Made by a program: the position numbers and the translations under genes
Shown here: one piece after another, positions 23,397 through 32,664 of the stretch
How positions within the stretch are numbered: position 1 is the stretch's first letter
Layout: each line of letters opens with the position of its first letter
NCBI GenBank assembly: GCA_017397895.1
Contig: JAFQHP010000046.1
Span: 23,930 to 87,929 of the forward strand
Direction: 5' to 3'
DNA length: 64,000 bases
Origin: Clostridia bacterium
GTDB taxonomy: Bacteria; Bacillota; Clostridia; Christensenellales; Aristaeellaceae
Notes under the pieces: model-generated
Told to the model about the DNA's origin: nothing
The model's database searches: none
Seen by the model: only the letters and a program-made list of their open reading frames with translations

Positions 23397-25274
23397 ATGA
23401 AATGTCCCCATTGCGGCCATTGGAACCGCGCCTCCTTTCCCCGCTGCTTCCAGTGCGGCACTCCCCTGGAGCAATTGCCCCCGGAAGAAAAGCCCCAGGC
23501 CGCTGTCCCGGCCGAAACCGTAAAGCCAGGCAAAACCTACATCCGCTACGGCGAGGACGGTCGTGCCACCGCCGCCGTGGACGACCGGGATGCCCTAGCC
23601 CGGGATATGCAATCCCTGCAGGAGCGCAAGCAGAAGGGCTATCAGGAAATGCAGCGCCTGCGTGAGCGCAGCGCCCAGCAGGGCATTGCCCCCACCGGCC
23701 GCAACGTGCAGACCATGACCGGCCGGATTGACCTGGTGCCCATCCGGAAAAACGAAGTGATCCGGGAAGAAGAAGAAATTGAGGGTGATTTGCGGCCCGG
23801 CGCCATTGCGGTGCAATCCCGCCGCCAACAGGAAGGGGAAGGCGAACTGCTGGATCTGACCCACACCCACTCCTACACCCCCACCACCGTACGCCGCTCC
23901 CAGCGAAACACCCGGCATTTCGGCCTGCGCCGGTTCACCCGCATCATCGCCCTTTTGCTGATCGTTGCCGTCATCGGCATTGCCGGCTGGTTCCTGTTCC
24001 AAAGGGAAAAGGAGCCGCCGCTGCAGGAAAAGGCTGTCATCACCAATACCATCCTCAACGATATGCCGGCCCACATGATCAAAATTCCGGCAGAGGAAGG
24101 GGCCGTCATCTACATCAAGGAGCTGCGCAAGTCCTACACCGTCACCGGCGGCTATGCCACCGTGGAAGTGGAAGACTATAAATGGTACGAGGCGCTGGAA
24201 ACCGCCGTGGAAGAAGCGGATGAAGATAAAAAAGAAGAAGCCCAGAAAAACCTGGACGCTCTTCTGAAGGCGGAATACATCACCGCCACCATCACCCCCT
24301 TCATCAAAACCAGCGCCAACGAGCAAAAGCAGATGGACGTCATCAACTACGACGTGGAAATCCCCCTGTCGCCGCTTCTTCTGGTCACCCCGGATACCGG
24401 CTATGCGGAGGTGTCCACCGCCATGTACCAGATTCAGTTTGAAGTGGCAGCCAACAGCAGCGTGTCCATCAACAACGAAGACTACTCCGACCTTGTAAAC
24501 ACCCAGGACGGCCTTATTTCCTACAACGCCAGCGTGGCAGCCACCGGTGAAAACAAATATGTCATCACCACCCGCGCCCAGCACTGCCGTCCCAGCACTG
24601 TCACCGTCACCCTCTACCGCGCTCCCCAGGCCATCCCCCTGGACCTGGCCGCCGATATCGCCACCCGCTGGAGCCCCGGCTATGTGAACGATACCAGCAA
24701 GCCCCAGAACGAGGACGGCTCCTACCCCCAGAAGGAAGAGCCCATGACGGTGCGCTGCACCACCCTCACCGGCGCCCACATCGATATCACCTCTCCCTAC
24801 GCCAATCTGGACCTGAGCCGCATCAACATCGACGGTTCCTTCTCCTTTGAGGCCGTGTTCACCAAGATCGGCACCAATACCATCACCATCGTGGCCACCG
24901 ACCCCGAACACCCGGAAACCCCGCCCAGCGTGGTAAACCACGATGTGTACTATGTGCCCGTGGCTGCCATCTATACCCGCAAGGCCTGGGATATCTACGA
25001 TATGTACACCGACTACCTCAACTACACCCAGACCCGGGTGGCCAACACCCAGATCTACATCTGCCGGGGCACCATTGTGGAAATTCTCTCCACCAAGCCC
25101 CAATTGGCCGTCATGGCCCTGGACAAGGATCCCTCCAAAACGGTGCTGCTGGAGAATTTGTCCAACGACAATTATGTGGTAGGCCAGCGCTACCGTGTGT
25201 ACGGCGACGCCTACGGTGTGTACAACGGCATGCCCCGGCTGGTGGGCCGCTACACCTATCCCCCCAATAACTGA
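23397..25274 (+). CDS. Zinc-ribbon, single-pass membrane protein with large extracytoplasmic region
   Basis: A 625-residue protein I cannot assign. Residues 3-20 form a CxxC-x10-CxxC zinc ribbon. A charged, partly coiled-coil cytoplasmic part follows (65-155, MQSLQERKQKGYQEMQRLRE). One transmembrane helix lies at about 183-201 (IIALLLIVAVIGIAGWFLF). The remaining about 420 residues would be outside the cell and look beta-rich, with repeated TVTVTLYRAP- and SFEAVFTKIGTNTITIVATD-like stretches suggesting Ig-like domains, ending in an OB-like YRVYGDAYGVYNG tail. ATG 23397 follows AGGAGG. It heads a three-gene operon with an FNT channel and rqcH. Confidence 0.8.
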   Translation: MKCPHCGHWNRASFPRCFQCGTPLEQLPPEEKPQAAVPAETVKPGKTYIRYGEDGRATAAVDDRDALARDMQSLQERKQKGYQEMQRLRERSAQQGIAPTGRNVQTMTGRIDLVPIRKNEVIREEEEIEGDLRPGAIAVQSRRQQEGEGELLDLTHTHSYTPTTVRRSQRNTRHFGLRRFTRIIALLLIVAVIGIAGWFLFQREKEPPLQEKAVITNTILNDMPAHMIKIPAEEGAVIYIKELRKSYTVTGGYATVEVEDYKWYEALETAVEEADEDKKEEAQKNLDALLKAEYITATITPFIKTSANEQKQMDVINYDVEIPLSPLLLVTPDTGYAEVSTAMYQIQFEVAANSSVSINNEDYSDLVNTQDGLISYNASVAATGENKYVITTRAQHCRPSTVTVTLYRAPQAIPLDLAADIATRWSPGYVNDTSKPQNEDGSYPQKEEPMTVRCTTLTGAHIDITSPYANLDLSRINIDGSFSFEAVFTKIGTNTITIVATDPEHPETPPSVVNHDVYYVPVAAIYTRKAWDIYDMYTDYLNYTQTRVANTQIYICRGTIVEILSTKPQLAVMALDKDPSKTVLLENLSNDNYVVGQRYRVYGDAYGVYNGMPRLVGRYTYPPNN

Positions 25275-25289
25275 CGGAGGTAACAAAAG

Positions 25290-26042
25290 ATGATCTCAAG
25301 CAAGGAAATTTTCGAAAAATGGCAGGGCATCACTGCCGGCAAATGCGCGCTGAAGCCCCTCAAGTGCTTCATCCTGGCCATCATGGCCGGTATGTTCATC
25401 GGCTTTGGCGGCATGGGTGCCACCCTCATCCAGTCTTCCGCCCAGATGGGCCTGAACAAACTGCTGGGGGCCAGCGTGTTCCCGGTGGGCCTGATGATGG
25501 TGGTGATGGCCGGGGGCGAACTGTTCACCGGTAACTGCCTGATGGTGGGCCAGGGCCTGTGCGGCCGGGCCAAGTGGAATGGCATCCTGAAAAACCTGCT
25601 CATTGCTTATATCGGCAATATGCTGGGAGCTTTCCTGGTGAGCGTCATTGCTGCCTGCGGCGGTGTGCTCACCGGCTACGGCGATACCACCGCCCAGCTG
25701 GCCATGACCATCGCAAAAAACAAAGTATCCCTTTCCTTCATGGACGCCCTGCTCAAGGGCATCGGCTGCAACATCCTGGTGTGCGCCGGTGTGTGGATGG
25801 CCTCCGGTGCTTCCTCCGCCATCAGCAAGGCGGCCCTGTGCTTCTTCCCGGTGATGCTGTTTGTGCTGTGCGGGCTGGAGCATTCCATTGCCAATATGTA
25901 TTACATCCCTGCCGGTATGCTGGCCGGGGCGGACGTATCCATCGGCGCCTATCTTATGAATAATCTGCTGCCCGTCACCCTGGGCAACGTCATCGGCGGC
26001 GCAGGCTTTGCCGCTGCCTATTGCTGCGTGTACCGCAACTGA
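25290..26042 (+). CDS. Formate/nitrite transporter (FNT) family channel
   Basis: A 250-residue integral membrane protein with six helices, of the pentameric FocA/NirC/HSC family that moves formate, nitrite or hydrosulfide. Family marks seen are the glycine-rich first helix AIMAGMFIGFGG, MAGGELFTGNCLM in the second, the central GNMLGAFLVS, GIGCNILVCAGVWMA and the HSIANMYYIPAGM motif with the conserved His-Asn pair. In an anaerobe formate export is the likeliest role, but the selectivity cannot be read. It is 15 bases after the zinc-ribbon gene and 19 bases before rqcH. Confidence 0.93.
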   Translation: MISSKEIFEKWQGITAGKCALKPLKCFILAIMAGMFIGFGGMGATLIQSSAQMGLNKLLGASVFPVGLMMVVMAGGELFTGNCLMVGQGLCGRAKWNGILKNLLIAYIGNMLGAFLVSVIAACGGVLTGYGDTTAQLAMTIAKNKVSLSFMDALLKGIGCNILVCAGVWMASGASSAISKAALCFFPVMLFVLCGLEHSIANMYYIPAGMLAGADVSIGAYLMNNLLPVTLGNVIGGAGFAAAYCCVYRN

Positions 26043-26061
26043 ACCAAAGGAGATATTTCCA

Positions 26062-27828
26062 ATGCCCCTTGACGGCCTTACCCTATCATTTGTCACCCGG
26101 GAATTGCAGGCCACCCTGTCGGACGGCCGCATTGAAAAGGTGACCCAGCCGGAAAAGGATATGCTGGTGCTGCTCATCCGTGCAAACGGCAAAAATCACC
26201 GGCTGCTGCTCTCCGCAGCCCCGTCCTTTGCCCGCATCCACCTGACGGAAAACGTATATCAAAACCCCATGGACGCCCCCATGTTCTGCATGCTGATGCG
26301 CAAGCACCTCACCGCCGGCCGCATCACTGCCATCGAGCAGCTGGGGGGCGACCGCATTGTGCGTTTTGACGTGGAAAGCCGGGACGAAATGGGCGATACC
26401 GGCAAAAAAGAACTGTATGTGGAGCTGATGGGCCGCCACAGCAACATTACCCTGGTGATGGGCGGGCGCATTGTGGATGCCATCCGCCATGTTACCCCGG
26501 ATATGAGCCGGGTGCGCCAGGCACTGCCGGGGCTCACCTTTTCCCTGCCCCCCATGCAGGATAAGCTCTCCCCGGCGGAGGCTTCATCGGATGGCGGCGC
26601 TTCCCTCCTTTCCCGCCTGGAAAAGGAAACCGGCAGCCTGGACAAGGCGCTGCAAAACACCGTCCGGGGCCTTTCTCCCCTGAGCGCCAAGGAAATTGCT
26701 TTCCGGCTCTCCGGTATGCACCGGGCACAAATGGAGGATATGCAGCTGCCTGCGCTTTGCAAAAACGCTGCCGCCTTCCTGGCGAAGCTGCCTTCCATGG
26801 CTGCCCCCTGCCTGCAAAAGGGCCCCGACGGCCTGGTGAAGGACGTGCTGCCCTTCCCCTATCTCAGCCTGGACCCCTCCCTGCAATCCCCCTGCCCCTC
26901 CCTTTCCCAGGCTCTGGATCAATTCTTTTTCGGCCGGGACCGGCAGGACCGTATGCAGCAAAAAAGCGCCTCCCTCAAGCACCTCATCCGCTCCTGCCTG
27001 GAAAAGGACGAAAAAAAGCTGGCCCTGCAGGAAGAAGAACTGTCTGCCAGCGCCCGGATGGAGGAATACCGCATTGCCGGGGAATTGCTTACCGCTCAGG
27101 TGCACCTGGTGCCGCGGGGGGTGGACAAGGTGAGCCTGCCCAATTTCTACGATCCCGACGGCGGCGAAATGCTCATTGACCTGGACGTGGCCCTCACCCC
27201 CGCCCAGAACGCCCAGCGCTATTTCAAACGCTACCGCAAGGCCCGGGCCGCCCAGCAGATTGCCAAAGAGCAAAAGGAAAAAACCTTGCAGGAAATCACC
27301 CTGCTGGAGCAGGCGCTGTTTGACCTGAACGAATGTCAGACGGAGGATGATCTCAAGGACGTCAAGCGCACCCTGGAAGCCGCCGGCATTGTAAAGGCCC
27401 AAAGCCAGAAGAGACAAAAAGGCAAGGGTAAAAAGGAGCCCAACCGGGAAAGCCGGCCCATGCAATACTTCGCCCCTGACGGCACGGAAATCCTGGTGGG
27501 CAAAAACAGTGTGCAGAACGACCGGCTCACCGGCGCAGCAAAGGGCAGCGATACCTGGCTCCACGCCAAGGATATGCCCGGCTCCCATGTGATTTGCCGA
27601 AGCGACTCCCCCTCTGCCGAAACGCTGATGTGCGCCGCCCGGCTGGCCGCCTGGTATTCCAAGGCCCGGGGCGTGCAGGTACCGGTGGATTACACCCTGC
27701 GCAAGTTCGTCAAAAAGCCCGGCGGCGCCGCCCCCGGTTTTGTGATCTACACCAACCAGCGCACCCTCATCGTCAACACCACGGAGGGCGAAATAGCCGC
27801 CATTCCCACTGCGCCGCCCCAAAAATAA
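26062..27828 (+). CDS. rqcH: Ribosome quality control factor RqcH (NFACT/Rqc2 homologue)
   Basis: A 588-residue protein that binds stalled 50S-peptidyl-tRNA and adds C-terminal alanine tails. Domain order: NFACT-N (1-about 190), helix-hairpin-helix region, long coiled coil (about 300-450, with KEQKEKTLQEITLLEQAL), and NFACT-R (about 475-570, with DTWLHAKDMPGSHVI). The tRNA-recruiting Asp-Arg pair is conserved as D97-R98 in QLGGDRIV. Older annotations call this a fibronectin-binding protein. ATG 26062 follows AAAGGAGA; the longer frame from 26008 overlaps the FNT gene without a ribosome site. Confidence 0.95.
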   Translation: MPLDGLTLSFVTRELQATLSDGRIEKVTQPEKDMLVLLIRANGKNHRLLLSAAPSFARIHLTENVYQNPMDAPMFCMLMRKHLTAGRITAIEQLGGDRIVRFDVESRDEMGDTGKKELYVELMGRHSNITLVMGGRIVDAIRHVTPDMSRVRQALPGLTFSLPPMQDKLSPAEASSDGGASLLSRLEKETGSLDKALQNTVRGLSPLSAKEIAFRLSGMHRAQMEDMQLPALCKNAAAFLAKLPSMAAPCLQKGPDGLVKDVLPFPYLSLDPSLQSPCPSLSQALDQFFFGRDRQDRMQQKSASLKHLIRSCLEKDEKKLALQEEELSASARMEEYRIAGELLTAQVHLVPRGVDKVSLPNFYDPDGGEMLIDLDVALTPAQNAQRYFKRYRKARAAQQIAKEQKEKTLQEITLLEQALFDLNECQTEDDLKDVKRTLEAAGIVKAQSQKRQKGKGKKEPNRESRPMQYFAPDGTEILVGKNSVQNDRLTGAAKGSDTWLHAKDMPGSHVICRSDSPSAETLMCAARLAAWYSKARGVQVPVDYTLRKFVKKPGGAAPGFVIYTNQRTLIVNTTEGEIAAIPTAPPQK

Positions 27829-27831
27829 CCG

Positions 27832-27878
27832 CAAAAAAACAGCTGCCGTATCCCGTTTGATACAGCAGCTGCTTTTTT
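27832..27878. terminator. Bidirectional terminator between rqcH and the GGDEF gene
   Basis: Bases 27840-27852 pair with 27859-27871 (13 bp, one mismatch). A T-run follows on the plus strand (27873-27878) and an A-run precedes (27833-27839), so it works for both convergent genes. Confidence 0.9.
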
Positions 27879-29043
27879 ATTCTTCCCTGCGGGCAGATTT
27901 TTTCCGGTACAGGTTCACGTCCGCCGCTTTGATGAAATCCAGCAGCGTGCCTATCTGGCCGTTCCGCACCGCATAGCCCACGCTGACGGTGTAAGTATAG
28001 GGCATCATGGCCTGGTAATTGGCCAGCTCAATATTCTCGTGAATGGCCTCGCACACTTCCTGAATTTCTTCTTCCCTGGCAGCTTCGCCGATGATGATGA
28101 ATTCATCCCCGCCATACCGGCCGATAAAGAAATTGCGGGGCACTGATTTTTTCAGCACCGAGGCCGTGCGCATCAGCGCCGCATCTCCCTCCACATGGCC
28201 CCAGGTATCGTTGATCTGCTTGAATTTATCAATGTCCACCATCATCACATACAAGGAAAGGGGAGTCTGGTTTTCTTCTTCCTGTCCTTCCATCTTGTAG
28301 GCCAAAAAGCGCATGGCAGTGCTGCGGTTGCTGACACCGGTAAGCTCGTCAATGGTGATGCGCAGGTTCTGCTGATTGGTAAACACCACCAAAATGGCCA
28401 GGGTGTACCCCGGCGAAAACAGGGGCAAGTCGCTGCTGATCAGGCACTGAAGAAGCACAAACGGCAACACAATCAGGGAAAACAGGGCAATGGTGATCAG
28501 CTTGGAGCGATGCACATAGTTTTCGTGCTGAGCCGCCTTCCTGAACGCCAGAAACGAGGGGGCCAGCATATACGCCACACACACCGCCGGATACACCAGG
28601 TACAACGGCCCGCGATGGTACACATTGGTATCGTCAATGTAGAAAAGCAAGCCCTTGTGGCCGAAGCTGACCACAAGCAACATCAGCAGAATCAGCGGCA
28701 GCAGCACCGGGATCAGGAATTTCCGTTTGTTCACCCATTTTTCTTTCAGTTCCCGCATGGCATACACAAACCAAAGCCCTGCCACCACGGCCTGCAAAAG
28801 AAAATACATCTGATTGGCCAGATAGCCCAGGCCGTTCAGCAATTCATCCGGCTGACGGGATGTACCTGCAAGCCTTGCCACCGTATCCACCAGCCCAATG
28901 GCCATAGCACACATGACCAGCCGCTGGAACAGCCTGGATTGCCTTCGCATATCCCGCTGCAGCTTGGAAAACAGCAGCACAGCGCCCTGAACCAGAATAC
29001 CAAAGAGAAGGATCACAATGTAGAGCACATCGGCCAGCTGCAT
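27877..29043 (-). CDS. Membrane-bound GGDEF protein (probable diguanylate cyclase)
   Basis: A 388-residue protein with several N-terminal transmembrane helices (about residues 5-215, for example LYIVILLFGILVQGAVLLF) and a C-terminal GGDEF domain. The active-site loop is intact as RYGGDEFIII and the substrate region VDIDKFKQINDTWGHVEGD is canonical, so c-di-GMP synthesis is expected. The RxxD inhibitory site is not evident before the loop (PRNFFIGR). The ATG at 29043 follows GGGGAGAGGG; the GTG at 29067 has no site. The membrane part resembles uncharacterised sensor modules. It is convergent with rqcH. Confidence 0.9.
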   Translation of the reverse strand: MQLADVLYIVILLFGILVQGAVLLFSKLQRDMRRQSRLFQRLVMCAMAIGLVDTVARLAGTSRQPDELLNGLGYLANQMYFLLQAVVAGLWFVYAMRELKEKWVNKRKFLIPVLLPLILLMLLVVSFGHKGLLFYIDDTNVYHRGPLYLVYPAVCVAYMLAPSFLAFRKAAQHENYVHRSKLITIALFSLIVLPFVLLQCLISSDLPLFSPGYTLAILVVFTNQQNLRITIDELTGVSNRSTAMRFLAYKMEGQEEENQTPLSLYVMMVDIDKFKQINDTWGHVEGDAALMRTASVLKKSVPRNFFIGRYGGDEFIIIGEAAREEEIQEVCEAIHENIELANYQAMMPYTYTVSVGYAVRNGQIGTLLDFIKAADVNLYRKKSARREE

Positions 29044-29112
29044 GTTCCCTCTCCCCTTTCGTTTCACCTATACAATGGTACAAACATTATAAATGACACA
29101 GAAAAAAATTGC

Positions 29113-29143
29113 AAGCAAAAGCACCGGCATTTCTGCCGGTGCC
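29113..29143 (-). terminator. Intrinsic terminator after tkt
   Basis: Minus strand GCACCGGCAG... stem (29121-29142) followed by UUUUGCUUG. It ends the DUF2461-phosphohexomutase-tkt transcript. Confidence 0.8.
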
Positions 29144-29165
29144 TGCCTTTTTCGATCAATGGAAA

Positions 29166-31145
29166 TTACTTGGCCAGAACTTCCTTGGCAGCCTTCACCA
29201 CGTTTTCCACCGTGAAGCCGAATTCCTTGAACAGGATGGCGGCGGGGGCGGAAGCACCGTAATGATCGATGCCCAGGGCAATGCCGTCCAGGCCCACAAA
29301 GCGGTACCAGGGCATGGTAACGCCGGCTTCCATGGACACACGGGCGCGCACGTTGGAAGGAATCACGCTTTCCTGGTATTCCTTGCTCTGCTGCAGGAAC
29401 AGCTTCATGCAGGGCATGGAGATGACGCGGGCGTCGATGCCGTCCTTCTTCAGTTCTTCCTTGGCGCCCATCACCTGTTCCACTTCGGAGCCGCTGGCCA
29501 TCAGCAGCACGTCGGGGGTTTCCTTTTCGCTGTCGGACAGGATATAGCCGCCCTTCATGGCTTCGCAGCCGCTGTTTTCATACTGGGGCAGGTTCTGACG
29601 GGTGAGCACCAGCGCCGTGGGCAGGCCGCAGGTGAGGGCGGTGAGCCAGGCAGCGGTGGTTTCCTTGCCATCGGCAGGACGCAGCACCAAGAGGTCGGGC
29701 GTGGCGCGCAGGCCGGCCAGGTGTTCGATGGGCTCATGGGTAGCGCCGTCTTCGCCAACGCCGATGGAGTCGTGGGTCAGCACATAGGTGACGGGCAGCT
29801 TCATGATGGCGCTCATGCGCATGGAATGCTTCATGTAGTCGCTGAACACGAAGAAGGTACCGCAGAATACCCGCAGGCCGCCGTGGAGGGCAATGGCGTT
29901 GCAGATAGCCGCCATGGCGTGTTCACGGACGCCGAAGTGCAGGTTACGGCCGGCACGGTTTTCGGCGCTGTAATCGCCGCCGCCCTTGATGTTGGTCAGG
30001 TTGGAGGGGGCCAGGTCGGCACTGCCGCCAACCAGGTTGGGCAGCAGCTTGGCCAGGCGGTTGATCATTTCGCCGGAGGTGGCACGGGTGGCAATCTTGC
30101 CGTCCCACTGCCACAGTTCGTCGTTCATCACCACGTCTTCAGGCAGTTCTTCCGTGTGCCAGGCATCCCATTCTTCCTTCAGTTCGGGATACTGTTCACA
30201 GTAAGCGGCAAACATATCGTCCCAGGCTTTTTCGGCCTTTTCGTTCTTTTCCATGCACTGGGCCACATGGGCATACACTTCGGGCAGCACAGTGAAGCTT
30301 TCTTCGGGCATGCCCAGGTTCTGCTTGGTGGCCAGCACATTATCGGCGCCCAGGGGAGAACCGTGGGAGGAAGCGCTGCCTTCCTTGGCGGGGCAGCCAA
30401 AGCCGATCTTGGTGGGGCAGATAATGAGGGTGGGGCGTTCTTCGTCCTTCTTGGCTTCGGCGATGGCAGCGGCCACCTTTTCGGCGTCATTGCCGTCATC
30501 CAGGCGGATTACCTGCCAGCCGTACGCTTCAAAGCGCATACCCACGTTTTCACGGAAAGCGATGTCGGTATCACCTTCGATGGAGATTTCGTTGTCGTCA
30601 TAAAGCAGGGTCAGTTTGCCCAGCTTCAGGGTGCCGGCCAGGGAAGCCGCTTCGCCGGAGATACCTTCCATCAGGCAGCCATCGCCGCAGAAGGCGTAGG
30701 TGCGATGGTCCACCACGGGGAAACCGGGGCGGTTGAACTTGGCAGCCATCATGGTTTCGGCAATGGCAAAGCCCACAGCATTGGCCACGCCCTGGCCCAG
30801 GGGGCCGGTGGTGGTTTCAATACCCACGGTGTGGCGGTATTCGGGATGGCCGGGGGTTTTGCTGCCCCACTGACGGAACTGCTTGAGGTCATCCATTTCC
30901 AGGCCGTAGCCGGTCAGGTGCAGCAGGGTGTAGATCAGGGCGCTGGCATGGCCGGAGGACAGCACAAAGCGGTCACGGTTTTTCCATGCAGGGTTCTTGG
31001 GGTTGTGCTGCATCTGATCCATCCACAGGGCATAAGCCATGCCGGCCATACCCATGGGAGCGCCGGGGTGGCCGCTGTTTGCCTTCTGCACGGTATCGGC
31101 AGCCAGGACGCGGATGGTGTTCACTGTCTTCTGACGGATATCCAT
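29166..31145 (-). CDS. tkt: Transketolase
   Basis: A 659-residue thiamine-diphosphate enzyme that moves two-carbon ketol units between sugar phosphates in the non-oxidative pentose phosphate pathway. It has full length, with SGHPGAPMGMA near the start, the cofactor motif GDGCLMEGISGEAASLAG, the transketolase signature in the pyrimidine domain (GVREHAMAAICNAIALHGG, DSIGVGEDGATHEP) and a C-terminal domain ending VVKAAKEVLAK. ATG 31145 follows AGGAGG; the longer upstream frame overlaps the phosphohexomutase gene. It is the last gene of a three-gene operon. Confidence 0.97.
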   Translation of the reverse strand: MDIRQKTVNTIRVLAADTVQKANSGHPGAPMGMAGMAYALWMDQMQHNPKNPAWKNRDRFVLSSGHASALIYTLLHLTGYGLEMDDLKQFRQWGSKTPGHPEYRHTVGIETTTGPLGQGVANAVGFAIAETMMAAKFNRPGFPVVDHRTYAFCGDGCLMEGISGEAASLAGTLKLGKLTLLYDDNEISIEGDTDIAFRENVGMRFEAYGWQVIRLDDGNDAEKVAAAIAEAKKDEERPTLIICPTKIGFGCPAKEGSASSHGSPLGADNVLATKQNLGMPEESFTVLPEVYAHVAQCMEKNEKAEKAWDDMFAAYCEQYPELKEEWDAWHTEELPEDVVMNDELWQWDGKIATRATSGEMINRLAKLLPNLVGGSADLAPSNLTNIKGGGDYSAENRAGRNLHFGVREHAMAAICNAIALHGGLRVFCGTFFVFSDYMKHSMRMSAIMKLPVTYVLTHDSIGVGEDGATHEPIEHLAGLRATPDLLVLRPADGKETTAAWLTALTCGLPTALVLTRQNLPQYENSGCEAMKGGYILSDSEKETPDVLLMASGSEVEQVMGAKEELKKDGIDARVISMPCMKLFLQQSKEYQESVIPSNVRARVSMEAGVTMPWYRFVGLDGIALGIDHYGASAPAAILFKEFGFTVENVVKAAKEVLAK

Positions 31146-31161
31146 TTCAAGTGTCCTCCTC

Positions 31162-32664
31162 TTATTGTGCAATATATTTTTCCAGATTGCCAAGATCAAT
31201 TCCCTCGGCGTTTGCCAGCACCTTGTACAGGGCATTCGCCATATATTTCACGCCGCCTTCCACATCGCTTTCGATGTTTAGGGGCAGAACAGGGTCGTGT
31301 ACGGACAGACGGAGCAGGAACCAGCCGTTATCCATTTCGCCGTCCAGGCCAAAGCTGATGCGCACGCCTTCCCGGTTATCGGGGGCAATGTGCCAGCCGG
31401 GGGCAAAGGCCGCATATTCCATCACCTTTTCGATGGCGGCGCGGCCGGCCGTGCGGAAATCTTCATCGGTGATGCCCAGGCGGATTTCCACGCTTTCTTT
31501 GGGCTCCTTCAAGCCTTCCAGCAAATCGCTCAGGCTCTTGCCCTCCTGCTTGAGCCGCATGGCTTCGCAGATGAGCACCGTCACCAGATACATACCGTCA
31601 TCCAGGAAGTGGTTTTCCCGCAGGGCCGCATGGCCGCTGGTTTCGATGGCCAGGGGGCAATCGATGCCCGCTTCGTTCAGGCGGATGGCTTCATCGATCA
31701 CATTGCGGTAGCCCCGCTTGTAGCGGTAATGTACGCCGCCCCATTCCATAATGAACCGGGCCAGGCCGGAGGAGGTGACGGAGTCCGTCACGATGGTAGC
31801 GCCGGGCTTTTTATCCAGCAGGATGGCGGAAATGAGGGCGATGAGGCGGTTGCGGTTGATTTCCCGGCCGGATGCATCCACAATGGCGGCACGGTCGCAG
31901 TCGGCATCGAAAATGACGCCCAGGTCTGCCCCGGCCTTCACCACGGCGCCGCTTACAGCCTGCATGGCTTCGGCATTTTCCGGGTTGGGCACATGGTTGG
32001 GGAAACGGCCGTCAGGCTCCAGGAACTGGCTGCCTTCCACCCAGGCACCCATATCTTCCAGCAGCTTTGCGTAGAAGCCGCCGGCGCCGTTGCCGGCGTC
32101 CACCACCACGTGCAGGCCCAGCAGAGGCTTGGGCACGTCGGTATCCAGGCCCTTCTGCACCCGGGCTTTCAGCTGGTCGCAGTAGACGGGCAAAAACTCC
32201 CGCTTCTGGATGGGATCACTGCCGCCCAAAAGCGCTTCGTCGCTTTCGGCAATGGTAAGGATTTCGTCCAGATCACGGCCGGTGATGCCGCCGTCCTTGG
32301 TGAAGAACTTCAGGCCGTTCCGGTCAAAAGGATGATGGCTGGCGGTCACCATCACGGCGCCATCGCAGCTGAACCCCTCGGTGATCAGGCTCATATACAT
32401 GGCAGGAGTGGTGCACATGCCGTAGCATTCCACCCGCGCACCGGCCTGGCGGCAGCCTTCGGCACAGCCGTCCAGCAGCATTTCGCCCGTCAGCCGGCTG
32501 TCCCGGCCCAGGGCAATGCGGGGGTTATCCACACCTCTTTTACGCAGCCAGGCAACAAAGGCACCGCCAATCCGGCCGGCTACTTCAGCCGTCAAAGGAG
32601 CCCCATCGCCCAGTGCTTTTCCCCGCACATCCGTGCCGCTTTTGAGCGCGCGCAAGTTCGTCAT
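31162..32664 (-). CDS. Phosphomannomutase/phosphoglucomutase
   Basis: A 500-residue alpha-D-phosphohexomutase, interconverting hexose 1- and 6-phosphates. Four-domain signatures are visible: the phosphoserine loop TASHHP (107-112, Ser109), the metal loop DADCD (253-257), the sugar-binding ETSGHAALREN, and the C-terminal phosphate-binding region with RISFG. The phosphoserine loop has His where TASHNP is commoner, a variant I associate with this clostridial subgroup. It could serve mannose or glucose phosphates, for GDP-sugars or glycogen. The start overlaps the DUF2461 stop (ATGA) and AGGAGGG precedes it. Confidence 0.93.
   Translation of the reverse strand: MTNLRALKSGTDVRGKALGDGAPLTAEVAGRIGGAFVAWLRKRGVDNPRIALGRDSRLTGEMLLDGCAEGCRQAGARVECYGMCTTPAMYMSLITEGFSCDGAVMVTASHHPFDRNGLKFFTKDGGITGRDLDEILTIAESDEALLGGSDPIQKREFLPVYCDQLKARVQKGLDTDVPKPLLGLHVVVDAGNGAGGFYAKLLEDMGAWVEGSQFLEPDGRFPNHVPNPENAEAMQAVSGAVVKAGADLGVIFDADCDRAAIVDASGREINRNRLIALISAILLDKKPGATIVTDSVTSSGLARFIMEWGGVHYRYKRGYRNVIDEAIRLNEAGIDCPLAIETSGHAALRENHFLDDGMYLVTVLICEAMRLKQEGKSLSDLLEGLKEPKESVEIRLGITDEDFRTAGRAAIEKVMEYAAFAPGWHIAPDNREGVRISFGLDGEMDNGWFLLRLSVHDPVLPLNIESDVEGGVKYMANALYKVLANAEGIDLGNLEKYIAQ

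Noticed and set aside
26062..27828. Fibronectin-binding adhesin
   Set aside because: The protein has no export signal and carries the NFACT domains and the Asp-Arg pair of RqcH, a cytoplasmic ribosome rescue factor.
29109..31358. A 749-codon plus-strand frame opposite tkt, and a similar 700-codon one at 5521-7623 opposite the peptidoglycan-binding gene
   Set aside because: Both are antisense shadows of clearly homologous genes, have no motifs and cross known gene ends and repeat elements.
32330..32347. Mutated phosphohexomutase active site (TASHHP instead of TASHNP)
   Set aside because: The phosphoserine is kept and I believe this variant is common in related clostridial enzymes, so it is not evidence of lost activity.
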